Made by a program: the position numbers and the translations under genes
The notes under the pieces: generated by a model
The model's input: only the letters and a program-made list of their open reading frames with translations
Database searches by the model: none
What the model was told of the DNA's origin: nothing
DNA from: Azorhizobium sp965227945
Lineage (GTDB): Bacteria; Pseudomonadota; Alphaproteobacteria; Rhizobiales; Xanthobacteraceae
DNA length: 64,000 bases
Assembly (NCBI GenBank): GCA_965227945.1
Contig: CBDDGQ010000006.1
Location: forward strand, 2,976,001 to 3,040,000
Direction of reading: 5' to 3'
Shown here: piece after piece, positions 49,576 to 58,835 of the stretch
Layout: the number at the start of each line of letters is the position of its first letter
Numbering within the stretch: the stretch's first letter is position 1

Positions 49576-51384
49576 ATGGGCGGCGGGGGCGGTGGGAGTG
49601 TTGCGGTGGTGGTGATCCCGGTGCTGAAGGGAGAGCGGGCTGTTCTGTGGCAGCTGGCGGAAACGAGAGCGAACTTTCCAAACGACGCTTATGCGGACTG
49701 GATCGCGTCCCACGACCACCGCCCGGAAGGCACCGCCTCCGCTGTCCCCGATGGCTCCGGCGACCCGATCGCATTTTCGATCTTCATCGAGGACCTGGAT
49801 GACGATGCGGCCCTCGCCCGCACCCTGCGATCCATCGAGGCGGCCTGCGTTCCGGGCGCCGCGGTGCGGGTCGGCGTCCTGTGTGGCGCGGACCGTCAGG
49901 CGGCCATCACCGAAACCCTCGCCGCCCGGCGCATCCGCGCCCTGGACGTGATCTCGACCGATGCTGCGGACCCCGTGGCCAGCGTCACAGCCCTCGGCAC
50001 CGCCTATGCCGAAGTGGGCGGGGGATTCGTGGCGGCGCTGCCTGCGGGCAGCGTGCTGCATCAAAACACCCTCGCCAAAGTGCTCGCCGCCCTGGCGCTG
50101 CAGCCGAACGGCAAGCTGATCTATTTCGACGAGGATTGGATCGATAGCGCTGGCGTGCGCGCGCGGCCGCGGTTCAAGCCCGACTGGGACGTGGACGTGC
50201 ATTACGGCTGCGACCTCCTGGGTCCGTTCGTCTTCGTCGATGCCGACTGCGCGCGGGCCTGCGGCGGCCTCGATCCGCACATGACCTTCGCGGCGATGTT
50301 TGATTTTCATACCCGCGCGGCCGCGGCCGCAGGCCCGGTGGGCGTGCTGCACGTAGCCGCGGTCTGCCATCACGCGGCTGTTCCCGAAGCGCCCGCCGAC
50401 GAACTGGTGGCGCTGTATCTGGCGGCGGTGCGGATCGCCGTCGCCAAGGCGGCGGGGGCGAGTGCGAATCGCACCGTGGAGGTCCAGGACATCCCCGGCC
50501 TGCCGGGCATCCGCCACGTGATCTGGCCGCTGTCGGCGGCGCCGCCGCTGGTGAGCCTCATCATCCCGACCCGGGACCGGGTGGACCTGCTGCGCAATTG
50601 CCTGTCGGGGCTGCTCACCCAGACCGACTACCAGCACTTCGAGATTCTCATCATCGATAATGGCAGCACGGAGCCGGGCACCAAGGCCTATTTCGCGTCG
50701 CTGCGGCCGGATCCGCGCATCCGCGTGCTGGAGATGCCCGGCCCGTTCAACTATTCGCACCTGAACAACGAGGCGGTCACGCATGCCCGCGGCGACGTCC
50801 TGCTGTTCCTGAACAATGACGTCGAGATCATCGAACCGTCCTGGCTGCGGGAAATGGTGTCGCTGGCGGTGCGCAAGGATGTGGGCGCCGTAGGGGCCCG
50901 CCTGCTCTATGCGGACCGGCGCATCCAGCATGCGGGCGTGGTGCTCTCCGAGGGCCCGGCCGCAACCCATGTGTATCGACTGCGCGATGCGGATGATGCC
51001 GGCTATGACGGGCAGGGGGCCTGCGTGCAGCGCTTCCTGGCGGTCACCGCCGCGTGCCTGGCGATCCGCAGGGAGGTGTTCGTGAGCGTCGGCGGGTTCG
51101 ACGCGCAGGCCTTGAAGATCGCCTATAACGACGTGGATCTGTGCTTGAAGGTGCATGATGCGGGATACCGGGTGCTGTGCACCCCGCACGCCCGGCTGGT
51201 GCATCTGGAAAGCGCCAGCCGGGACTATGCCCGCAGCCCCGAGGACATCGCCCGCGAGCGGGCGGAACAGCGGGTGCTCCTCAACCGGTGGCTCGACCGG
51301 TTTCAGAGCGATCCGTTCCACAATCGCAATCTGCTCCACACCTGGGACCACGGCCTCACCTTCGCGGCGCCCCCGCGCGGGTAG
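49576..51384 (+). CDS. Family 2 glycosyltransferase with two GT-like modules
   Basis: 602 aa. Residues about 60-290 look like a degenerate GT-A module (FSIFIEDLDDDAALARTLRSIEAA, KLIYFDEDWID). Residues about 325-560 are an active-type GT2 module: SLIIPTRDRVDLLRNCLSGLL, ILIIDNGSTE, LFLNNDVEIIE and YNDVDLCLKVHDAGYRVL. Members are often rhamnosyl- or other surface-glycan transferases. The ATG is hard to place: a Gly-rich start at 49576 with a hairpin right before it, or GTG codons near 49606. It is 85 nt before the 1432-residue protein gene, in the same direction. Confidence 0.8.
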   Translation: MGGGGGGSVAVVVIPVLKGERAVLWQLAETRANFPNDAYADWIASHDHRPEGTASAVPDGSGDPIAFSIFIEDLDDDAALARTLRSIEAACVPGAAVRVGVLCGADRQAAITETLAARRIRALDVISTDAADPVASVTALGTAYAEVGGGFVAALPAGSVLHQNTLAKVLAALALQPNGKLIYFDEDWIDSAGVRARPRFKPDWDVDVHYGCDLLGPFVFVDADCARACGGLDPHMTFAAMFDFHTRAAAAAGPVGVLHVAAVCHHAAVPEAPADELVALYLAAVRIAVAKAAGASANRTVEVQDIPGLPGIRHVIWPLSAAPPLVSLIIPTRDRVDLLRNCLSGLLTQTDYQHFEILIIDNGSTEPGTKAYFASLRPDPRIRVLEMPGPFNYSHLNNEAVTHARGDVLLFLNNDVEIIEPSWLREMVSLAVRKDVGAVGARLLYADRRIQHAGVVLSEGPAATHVYRLRDADDAGYDGQGACVQRFLAVTAACLAIRREVFVSVGGFDAQALKIAYNDVDLCLKVHDAGYRVLCTPHARLVHLESASRDYARSPEDIARERAEQRVLLNRWLDRFQSDPFHNRNLLHTWDHGLTFAAPPRG

Positions 51385-51469
51385 CGAACGGACAGTCAGG
51401 CTTCGACCACTTCTGACGCGGGATTTCCGGGTGTGAAATCGCCGCCAGCGCAATGAAAAGGTTCTCGCG

Positions 51470-54400
51470 ATGACACAGCAGCAGAGCTGCGACACCCAGG
51501 CGGCGACAGGGCTGGAGGCGCTTCTTGATCGTGACCTGGCCCCCGCCTTCTGGACCCCGCATCTGATCGGCTCGCACAGCGCATGGTGGACCCATGTGCC
51601 GTTCGCCTTCTGGCTGACGAGCGTCACGCGCCCGCGGGTGCTGGTGGAGCTGGGCAGTCATCACGGCGTGTCCTACGTGGCCTTCTGCGAAGCCGTGAAG
51701 CGGCTGGGCCTTGGCTCGCGCTGCTATGCCGTCGATACCTGGGCCGGGGACGTGCACGCCGGCGCCTATGGCGACGAGGTCTACAACCGGCTGCGGGATT
51801 TCCACGACGGCCATTTCGGTGCCTTCTCCGAGCTGTTGCGCATGACCTTCGACGAGGCGCTGCCGTTCATGGCGGACGGCTCGATCGATCTGCTGCACAT
51901 CGACGGGCTGCACACCTATGACGCGGTGCGCCACGACTTCGAATCCTGGCTGCCGAAACTGTCCGACCGGGCCGTGGTGCTGTTCCACGATACCAATGTG
52001 AAGCGCGACGACTTCGGCGTGTTCAAGTTGTTCGAGGAACTGGCGCAGGACTATCCGTCCTTCGAATTCCTGCACGGCTCGGGCCTCGGGCTGCTGGCGG
52101 TGGGCGCCCATGCGCCGGCGGCGGTGAAGGCCCTGTGCGCCTTGCAGGCGCAGGAAGACGCCGGCAGCGTGCGCGAGCGGTTTGCCGCGCTGGGGACGCG
52201 TTGGCTCCTGGCGACGCGCGAAGTGCTCAATGCCGCCAGCTTCGGCGAGCGATTGGGCGAGCTGCAGCGGGCGCTGGCGGACAGCGCCGGCCGAGGCCAG
52301 TCGGCCGCCCATGATGCCGCGCTGCTGCAACAGGACGTGGACGCCGAACAGCTGGCCAGCTACCGCAGCCTCGAAGCGCTGCATGCGCGCGCGGTGGAAA
52401 CGGTGAAGGACTTGCGCGCCTTGGTGGAAGCGCTGGTGGCCAAGTTGCGCGAGGAGACCAAGGCCGACGCGGACCGGGCGACGGCGCTGGGGGACGTGGT
52501 GGCGAACTTGAACGCCCGCTACAGCCGCGCTTATCATCAGAGCCACAACACGCTGATGGGCAAGCTGAAGCGCAATCTGGCGCGGATGAGCGGCCGCCGG
52601 GGACGGCAGAAGGCCCGGGCCGACCGGCAGATGGTGAGCGGCTCGATCTTCTTCGATCCGACCTGGTACCGGGAGCAGAATCCCGACGTGGCCGCGACCG
52701 CCACCGATCCGGTGGACCACTTCCTGGCCTTCGGCGCGCAGGAAGGACGGGACCCCGGTCCGCTGTTCTCGCTCGCAGGCTATCTGAAGGCCAATCCGGA
52801 TGTGGCCGGCACCGGCGTCAACCCGCTGCTGCATTACCTGAAATTCGGGGCCGCGGAAGGCCGGCGGCTGAGCTTCCCGTTCCTGGAGCGGGGCGGCGAC
52901 GGCAATGCCAAGGTGGTCATCAAGACCCTGGTCCCGCAGCAGGGCAGCGGGCGCAAGAGCATTCTCTACATCAGCGGCGAAGCCAACACCCCGGGTGACC
53001 TCTACCGGGTGCGGCGCTATCTGGATGCGGCCGTCGCCAATGGCTGGAGCGCGGCGCGGGTGGCGGTGGACGATCTCGACACCGCCGTGGAAACCCATGC
53101 GCGGCAGGACCTGGCGGTGATCTGGCGGGTGCCGTGGACCGAGCAGCTGGGGGTGGTCGTTGAGCGTCTGCGCAGCAATGGCGCAAAGATCATCTTCGAC
53201 GTCGACGACCTGATGACCGAGCCGGACCTGGCGAAGACGGAGATCATCGACGGCATCCGCTCGCAGGGGCTGCAGGAGGATGGCGTCCGCGAATTCTACG
53301 GCCGCGTGCGCCAGACCATGCTGGCCTCCGACGTGTGCTTCACCACCACCGAGGAACTGGCCTTCTATCTGCGCTGGGCGCAGAAGCCCACCTACATCCT
53401 GCAGAACGGCTTCGATCAGGCGGCGGCCGATATCTCCCGGCACGCCCGCCGCGCCTGGCTGGCGAACCGGACCGATGATCTGATCCGCATCGGCTATGCC
53501 GGCGGCTCGCGCACCCACCAGCGCGATTTCGCCTTGGCCGCCGAGGCGCTGGGCAAGCTGCTGCGGGCGCGGCCGAACGTCCGCCTGGTGCTGTTCCGGG
53601 TCAGCCAGTGCGGCACCACCCTGGTGGATCTGCCGGAATATCCCGCGCTCGCCGGTCTCGACGCCCAGATCGAATGGCGCGACCTGCAGCCGCTCAAGGA
53701 CCTGCCGCGGGAAATGGCGCGCTTCGATATCAACCTGGCGCCGCTGGAATTCGGCAATCCCTTCTGCGAGGCCAAGAGCGAGCTGAAGTTCTTCGAGGCG
53801 GCGCTGGTGGACGTACCCACCGTGGCCTCGCCCACCGGCCCGTTCCGCCGTGCGATCGAGCATGGCAAGACCGGCTTCCTGGCGGTCAGCGCCAACGATT
53901 GGTACGTGCATCTGGAAACCTTGGTGGACGATGCCGCCCGGCGGCAGGCCATGGGCCGCGCCGCCTATCATGCCGCGCTGGGCGCCTTCGGGCCGCGCAG
54001 CCGCTCGGTGGCGCTCGGCGCCGTGCTGCAGCAGCTGGACGGCGGCTATGCCGGCGCGCGGGCGTTCCAGGCGCAGGTGGCCTCGGCCGCCCGGCGGCGG
54101 CCGCTGCCAAAGGTGTTCCCCTCCACCGTCAAATTCGCCCAGGATCGCGGCGAAGCGGCGCAGGTGTGCGTGATCATCCCGCTCTACAATTACGAGCAAT
54201 ATGTGGGGGAGGCGCTGGACTCGGTCGCGCAGCAGACCTTGCCGGTGCTGGATCTGGTCATTGTCGACGGCTTCTCCACCGACAATTCTCTGGCGGTCGC
54301 CCTGGAGTGGGCCAAGCGCAACGCGGACCGCTTCAACCGCATCGTCGTGGCGCAGAACGATGCCAATTACGGCCTGGGCTATTGCCGCAATTCCGGCTTC

Positions 54401-55768
54401 GATCTGGCCGAGGCACCCTATGTCCTGTGCCTGGATGCGGACAACAAGCTGCTGCCGGACTGCTGCACCGAACTGCTGCATGTGATCCAGCAGACCGAGG
54501 CGGCCTATGTGTATCCGGCCATCCAGCACTTCGGCGCGTCCAGCAAGGTGATGTGCAACGAGCCGTTCAGCGCCCAGCGTTTCGTGGCGGGCAATTACGT
54601 GGATGCCATGGCGCTGGTCTCCAAGGAGGCCTGGGCCATGGTGGGGGGCGTGGATCACGTCCGCCACGGCTGGGAGGATTATGACTTCTGGTGCCGCATC
54701 GCCGAAGCCGGCCTGCCGGGGCAGAATTGCCCCACGGTGCTGGCGCAGTACCGGGTGCATGCCACCTCGATGATGACCCAGCAGACCACGGTGATCGAGA
54801 ACTACCGCCGCCTGATGGACAATTTCCAGGCGCGGCACCCGTGGGTGTCGCTGATCGATGTGGAAATGCGCCGCCAGCGCCCGGCGGCGGACAGCCACCT
54901 GATCCCCGATGCGGAGCGCACCCGGCTCGACCTGCTGCTGCCCTATCTGCGCTGCCCGGTCACCGGCCAGAAGCTGGCCTATGATGCCACCCGCACCCAT
55001 CTGGTGAGCGTGGACGGCTGGAAGACCTGGCCGATCATCGAAGGCCGCGCGGTGCTGGCGCCGGAGCTGGAATCGCCGGTGGTGATGGCGGAAAGCCACA
55101 TCAGCAACGAACTGCCTGACGAGGCGCTGGAGCTGATCCGCAACACCAAGGGCTGGGTGCTCAACCTCAGCGCCGGCGGCTCACGCGACAAGTTCGCCCA
55201 TGTGATCGAGGTGGAATACGCCGTGTTCCGCCACACCGACGTGGTGGGCGATGCCCATGTGCTGCCGTTCGACGACGGCCTGTTCGATGCCATCGTGGTG
55301 ATGAATGCGTTCGAGCATTATCGCGATCCGCACAAGGTGGCATCGGAGATGCTCCGCGTGCTGAAACCGGGCGGCCGGCTGCTGCTGCGCACCGCCTTCC
55401 TGCAGCCCCTGCACGAGCCGCCGTGGCACTTCTACAACTGCACCCGCTTTGGCCTCGCGGAATGGATGAAGGGCTTCGACACCACGCAATTGCATGTGTC
55501 GGAGAACTTCAATCCCAACCACACGGTGGCCTGGATCGCCTCGGAATCCGAGAGCGCGTTGCGCCGCGACGTGTCGGAGGAGGCGGCCGACGCCTTCCGC
55601 GCCGCCACCCTGGGCGAATTGGTGGACATCTGGCGCGATCCCTCCAAGCGGGATGCCCGCCTGTGGACCGACTTCCAGAAGCTGCCGCAGCCGGCGCAGG
55701 ACGTGATCGCCGCCGGCTTCGAGTTCAGCGGCGCCAAGCCGCTGGGCCTGCCGGATCTGAAGAAGTAG
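51470..55768 (+). CDS. 1432-residue multidomain glycosyltransferase/methyltransferase
   Basis: Domains in order: class I SAM methyltransferase (about 50-215: VELGSHHGVSYVAFCE, LLHIDGLHTYDAVRHDFE, VVLFHDTNV); helical, basic, coiled-coil-prone region (220-390); two copies of the WYREQNPDVA...DPVDHFLAFGAQEGRDP repeat (395-470); GT4-type glycosyltransferase with KSILYISGEANTPGDLYRVRR and RIGYAGGSRTHQRDFALA (about 495-865); GT2 domain with VCVIIPLYNYEQYVGEALDSV and NDANYGLGYCRNSGFDLA (about 897-1125); C-terminal SAM methyltransferase with LPFDDGLFDAIVVMNAFEHYRDPHK and LRVLKPGGRLLLRTAF (about 1180-1410). Such enzymes extend and cap surface polysaccharides. Convergent with a heptose operon, which may supply its donor. 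Confidence 0.85.
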   Translation: MTQQQSCDTQAATGLEALLDRDLAPAFWTPHLIGSHSAWWTHVPFAFWLTSVTRPRVLVELGSHHGVSYVAFCEAVKRLGLGSRCYAVDTWAGDVHAGAYGDEVYNRLRDFHDGHFGAFSELLRMTFDEALPFMADGSIDLLHIDGLHTYDAVRHDFESWLPKLSDRAVVLFHDTNVKRDDFGVFKLFEELAQDYPSFEFLHGSGLGLLAVGAHAPAAVKALCALQAQEDAGSVRERFAALGTRWLLATREVLNAASFGERLGELQRALADSAGRGQSAAHDAALLQQDVDAEQLASYRSLEALHARAVETVKDLRALVEALVAKLREETKADADRATALGDVVANLNARYSRAYHQSHNTLMGKLKRNLARMSGRRGRQKARADRQMVSGSIFFDPTWYREQNPDVAATATDPVDHFLAFGAQEGRDPGPLFSLAGYLKANPDVAGTGVNPLLHYLKFGAAEGRRLSFPFLERGGDGNAKVVIKTLVPQQGSGRKSILYISGEANTPGDLYRVRRYLDAAVANGWSAARVAVDDLDTAVETHARQDLAVIWRVPWTEQLGVVVERLRSNGAKIIFDVDDLMTEPDLAKTEIIDGIRSQGLQEDGVREFYGRVRQTMLASDVCFTTTEELAFYLRWAQKPTYILQNGFDQAAADISRHARRAWLANRTDDLIRIGYAGGSRTHQRDFALAAEALGKLLRARPNVRLVLFRVSQCGTTLVDLPEYPALAGLDAQIEWRDLQPLKDLPREMARFDINLAPLEFGNPFCEAKSELKFFEAALVDVPTVASPTGPFRRAIEHGKTGFLAVSANDWYVHLETLVDDAARRQAMGRAAYHAALGAFGPRSRSVALGAVLQQLDGGYAGARAFQAQVASAARRRPLPKVFPSTVKFAQDRGEAAQVCVIIPLYNYEQYVGEALDSVAQQTLPVLDLVIVDGFSTDNSLAVALEWAKRNADRFNRIVVAQNDANYGLGYCRNSGFDLAEAPYVLCLDADNKLLPDCCTELLHVIQQTEAAYVYPAIQHFGASSKVMCNEPFSAQRFVAGNYVDAMALVSKEAWAMVGGVDHVRHGWEDYDFWCRIAEAGLPGQNCPTVLAQYRVHATSMMTQQTTVIENYRRLMDNFQARHPWVSLIDVEMRRQRPAADSHLIPDAERTRLDLLLPYLRCPVTGQKLAYDATRTHLVSVDGWKTWPIIEGRAVLAPELESPVVMAESHISNELPDEALELIRNTKGWVLNLSAGGSRDKFAHVIEVEYAVFRHTDVVGDAHVLPFDDGLFDAIVVMNAFEHYRDPHKVASEMLRVLKPGGRLLLRTAFLQPLHEPPWHFYNCTRFGLAEWMKGFDTTQLHVSENFNPNHTVAWIASESESALRRDVSEEAADAFRAATLGELVDIWRDPSKRDARLWTDFQKLPQPAQDVIAAGFEFSGAKPLGLPDLKK

Positions 55769-55776
55769 TCGCCACG

Positions 55777-55809
55777 ATGGGTGGGGGGGCGGTCAGCCCC
55801 CGCACCCAT
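55777..55809. terminator. Hairpin between convergent glycan operons
   Basis: ATGGGTG (55777-55783) pairs with CACCCAT (55803-55809), then after one mismatch GGGGGC (55785-55790) pairs with GCCCCC (55796-55801) around loop GGTCA. It starts 8 nt after the giant gene stop. It can serve both directions; no T tract. Confidence 0.55.
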
Positions 55810-55876
55810 GCCACGGACGGCACGGGGCAATCAGCTGCGCGCCGACCACCCGGCCGCAATCCGCCCTGACACGCGG

Positions 55877-56887
55877 TCAGCGCTGCGGGGCGCGGTCGGC
55901 CGGGGTGGGATTGTAGAAGATGATCCGGCTGCCCAGCGGATCGAAGCGGAAGTCCACCCGCCGCAGGAAGCTCAGCGCCTGCGCGATCTCATCATGGCGC
56001 TCTTCCGGGGCATAGAACATCAGGAAGCCGCCGGAGCCGGCGCCGAGGATCTTGCCGCCCACCGCGCCGGCGCGCCGGCCGGCGTCGTACCAGTCGTCGA
56101 TGGCGCCGGAACTGACCCCGCTGGCAAGGGTCTTCTTGAGCTTCCAATTGTCGTGCAGGATCTCCCCGAACGACTCCAGATGGCCCTGCTGCAGTTCGTC
56201 CCGCAGCTGGTAGGTCAGCTCCACCATGCGGATCAGCGCGCTGCGCTTGGCCTCGTCGCTGGTCACTGCGTCCGACTGTTCCTGCAGGATGTGCGAGGCG
56301 CTGCGGGTGATGCCGGTGTAGAAGACGATGATGCGCCGCTCCAGCGTGTCGCGGGCGTCCAGGGGCATGATGAGCGGCGTCACCTGCACGCTGTCGTCGG
56401 CCTTGAACTCGATCAGGTTCAGCCCGCCATAGGCGGCGGCATACTGGTCCTGCTTGCCGATGGGTTCGCCGCAGCGCTCGATCTCGATCATGCTGCTCAG
56501 CCGGCCGAGATCGTCGGCGGAGATGTGGCGGCCGAGATAGGCCGAAACCGCATTCAGCAGGCCCACGGTGAAGGAACTGGAGGAGCCGAGCCCCGTGCCG
56601 CGGGAGGGAATGTCGGCGATGGTGGTGATTTCCAGCCCGCCGGGCACCTGCAGATATTCCAGCGTCGCCCGCACCAGCCGGTGCTCGATCTCGCTGACCG
56701 CTTCCACTTCCTCGGTCTTCGAATAGGCAATGCGGATGCCGCCGTCGAACTTCCGGTTGATGTTCACATAGACATATTTGTCGATGGCGGTGCTGAGCAC
56801 GGCGCCGCCGTGGCGGCGATAGAAGGCCGGCAGGTCGCTGCCGCCTCCGACGAAGCTCATGCGAAGCGGCGTCCGGCTGATGATCAT
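55877..56887 (-). CDS. hddA: GHMP kinase, HddA-like (D-glycero-D-manno-heptose 7-phosphate kinase)
   Basis: 336 aa. GHMP motifs: ISRTPLRMSFVGGGSDLPAFY at the N-terminus, the ATP loop IPSRGTGLGSSSSFTVGLLNA (about 103-123, shown in part by GLGSSSSF), and the C-terminal KILGAGSGGFLMF. HddA phosphorylates heptose 7-phosphate at C1 in GDP-heptose synthesis. ATG 56887 (MIISRTPLRM) overlaps the preceding stop by 4 nt. Neighbours supply the other pathway steps. Confidence 0.88.
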   Translation of the reverse strand: MIISRTPLRMSFVGGGSDLPAFYRRHGGAVLSTAIDKYVYVNINRKFDGGIRIAYSKTEEVEAVSEIEHRLVRATLEYLQVPGGLEITTIADIPSRGTGLGSSSSFTVGLLNAVSAYLGRHISADDLGRLSSMIEIERCGEPIGKQDQYAAAYGGLNLIEFKADDSVQVTPLIMPLDARDTLERRIIVFYTGITRSASHILQEQSDAVTSDEAKRSALIRMVELTYQLRDELQQGHLESFGEILHDNWKLKKTLASGVSSGAIDDWYDAGRRAGAVGGKILGAGSGGFLMFYAPEERHDEIAQALSFLRRVDFRFDPLGSRIIFYNPTPADRAPQR

Positions 56888-58824
56888 TGTGCTGCGTGTG
56901 CCCCACTGCCTGAAGACCAATAAGCGTCGAGGCTGAGCGTGACCTGCGCCCGCGCCGCGGAGGCGGCCACCACCGGCGCCTCGTCCTGCTGGCGGCTGGC
57001 ATAGACCGCCGCCGCCTCGCTGGCGTCCGCCAGCCCGCGGTGGACCAGGTCACGGATCACCCGCGCGCGGCGGTCCTCTTCGCGGCTGGCCACATAGATG
57101 GACATCACCGGACGGGGGGTCGCCAGCGCGTCGTGCAGCTCCGGCAGCAGGGCCGGGACGCCTTCCAGGATCACCACCGTGTCGCGGCGGAGCGTGAGTG
57201 GCAGGCCGGCGGTCTGCTGCCGGCGGAAGCGATCATAGAAGGGCATGGGCACCGACTGGTCCCGGCCCGCCAGCCAGGGGCCGAGGGCGGCGGCGGCGGC
57301 GGCCAGGTCGAACCGGCCGGCGACTCCCCCATGGGTGGTGCGGTCGGCGTCCGAGCGCAGCCAATGGTCGAGCCCGATCACCACCGCATCCAGGCCGCGG
57401 GCGCGCAGGTCCCAGGCGGTCACCGCCGCCAGGGTCGACTTGCCGGCGCGCGCCGCCCCGCCCAGGCAGATCAGCGTGCCCGGCCGCACATCCTCCAGCA
57501 CCGGCGCCATCAAGGCAGCAAGGCGCGGATAGACGGCGAGGATGAAGTCCACCGCAGCGGGAAAGTCGTCCACGGTGACATCGGGGGCGACGGGATATTT
57601 GCGATCGCGCCCGGCTTCGCCGGTGCGCACCAGGATCGCGCGCACGCCGGCGCGGCGGGCGGCCAGCAGGTCGCTGGTGGTGTCGCCGATCATCCAGGCG
57701 CGGGCCAGATCCGCATGCAGGTCGCGGGCGGCGCGCAGCAGCAGGCCGGGGCCGGGCTTGCGGCAGTCGCAGACGATCTTCAGCGCCGCCACTTCGCCGG
57801 GGAAGCCGGCGTCGGGATGATGCGGGCACAGATAGGCGCGATCGAGATAGGCGCCGGCCTCGGCAAGGGCGCCGTCCAGCTTGCCGTGGATGCGCCGCAT
57901 GGTCTCGAAGCTGCAGTCGCCGCGCGCCAGCACCGGCTGGTTGGTGACCAGGGCCACCCGGACCTCGGCGGCGTTGAGGCGCTTGATGGCCTCGGGCACG
58001 CCGGGCAGGACCACCAGTTCGTCGGGCGTGCGCACATAGCCGCGCTGTTCGTTCAAGGTGCCGTCGCGATCCACGAACACGCAGGTCTGCGGCACCGTCA
58101 GGCTGGCCCGCTCCAGCACGCCACTGCGCAAGGCCGCTTCCACCTTGTCCAGGCGTTTGGGGGTGCCCAGATCCTTGATATATTCGAAGCTGTTATAGCC
58201 GCTGAGCGCGGTGCCGGCGGCCAGCAGGGCGGGAAACAGATCCTGGCCGAAATCGCTGGGCACGGGGAAATCCCGCCACGGCTCCAACGCCGCCTTTTCC
58301 ATCACATAGAAGGCGGCATTGACCACGTTCTGCAGGTGGCCGCCGGGGGCATGGGGCTTGGCGTGGAAGGCGACGATAGTGTCGTCCTGCAACTCCACCA
58401 GATCGGAATCGAACGGGTGGTCGTTGGGATGCAGGAACAGCGTCACCGCCGCGCCGGACGCCTCATGGGCGGCGAGGAAGCGATCCACGTCGATGTTGAA
58501 CAGGGTGTCGCCATAGACCACCAGGAAGCGCTCGGCCAATTGGTCGAGGCAGGCGAGCACCGCGCCGGCGGTGCCGCGCGGGGCGCCGTCGTCAATGAGG
58601 GTGACGGTGACGCCGAAATTGTCCCGGGCGGCGCAAAAGGCGGCGACCTGGTCGGCGGCGTGGTTCACCAGGATCACCACGTCATCGACGCCATAGGCCT
58701 TCAGGGCGACGATCTGGCGCTCCAGCAGGGGAATGCCGTCCACGTCCACCAAAGGCTTGGGGCGGCCGTTCAGGCGTTCGGCGAGACGGGTGCCCTTGCC
58801 CCCTGCCAGAATGACGGCCTGCAT
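56884..58824 (-). CDS. Three-domain fusion: nucleotidyltransferase (HddC-like), HAD phosphatase (GmhB-like), P-loop kinase
   Basis: 646 aa. Residues 1-235: sugar-phosphate nucleotidyltransferase (MQAVILAGGKGTRLAERLNG, KPLVDVDGIPLLERQI, VYGDTLFNID). Residues about 247-430: HAD phosphatase of the GmhB type (VFVDRDGTLNEQRGYV, ALVTNQP, CPHHPD with CDCRKPG zinc-site residues, WMIGDTTSDLLAA). Residues about 445-646: P-loop kinase with Walker A GGAARAGKST (about 454-463) and VIGLDHWL, resembling uridine kinase/phosphoribulokinase-type enzymes. The first two activities are consecutive in GDP-heptose synthesis; the role of the kinase is unknown. ATG 58824 was chosen because the frame upstream of it is antisense-like over the epimerase gene. 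Confidence 0.82.
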   Translation of the reverse strand: MQAVILAGGKGTRLAERLNGRPKPLVDVDGIPLLERQIVALKAYGVDDVVILVNHAADQVAAFCAARDNFGVTVTLIDDGAPRGTAGAVLACLDQLAERFLVVYGDTLFNIDVDRFLAAHEASGAAVTLFLHPNDHPFDSDLVELQDDTIVAFHAKPHAPGGHLQNVVNAAFYVMEKAALEPWRDFPVPSDFGQDLFPALLAAGTALSGYNSFEYIKDLGTPKRLDKVEAALRSGVLERASLTVPQTCVFVDRDGTLNEQRGYVRTPDELVVLPGVPEAIKRLNAAEVRVALVTNQPVLARGDCSFETMRRIHGKLDGALAEAGAYLDRAYLCPHHPDAGFPGEVAALKIVCDCRKPGPGLLLRAARDLHADLARAWMIGDTTSDLLAARRAGVRAILVRTGEAGRDRKYPVAPDVTVDDFPAAVDFILAVYPRLAALMAPVLEDVRPGTLICLGGAARAGKSTLAAVTAWDLRARGLDAVVIGLDHWLRSDADRTTHGGVAGRFDLAAAAAALGPWLAGRDQSVPMPFYDRFRRQQTAGLPLTLRRDTVVILEGVPALLPELHDALATPRPVMSIYVASREEDRRARVIRDLVHRGLADASEAAAVYASRQQDEAPVVAASAARAQVTLSLDAYWSSGSGAHAAQ

Positions 58825-58835
58825 CGGCGTAATCC

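Noticed and set aside
51356..55099. Very long open frame (1247 codons) on the minus strand
   Set aside because: It lies antisense to the multidomain glycosyltransferase, has no family motif and a His/Arg/Gln-rich composition typical of antisense frames in high-GC DNA.
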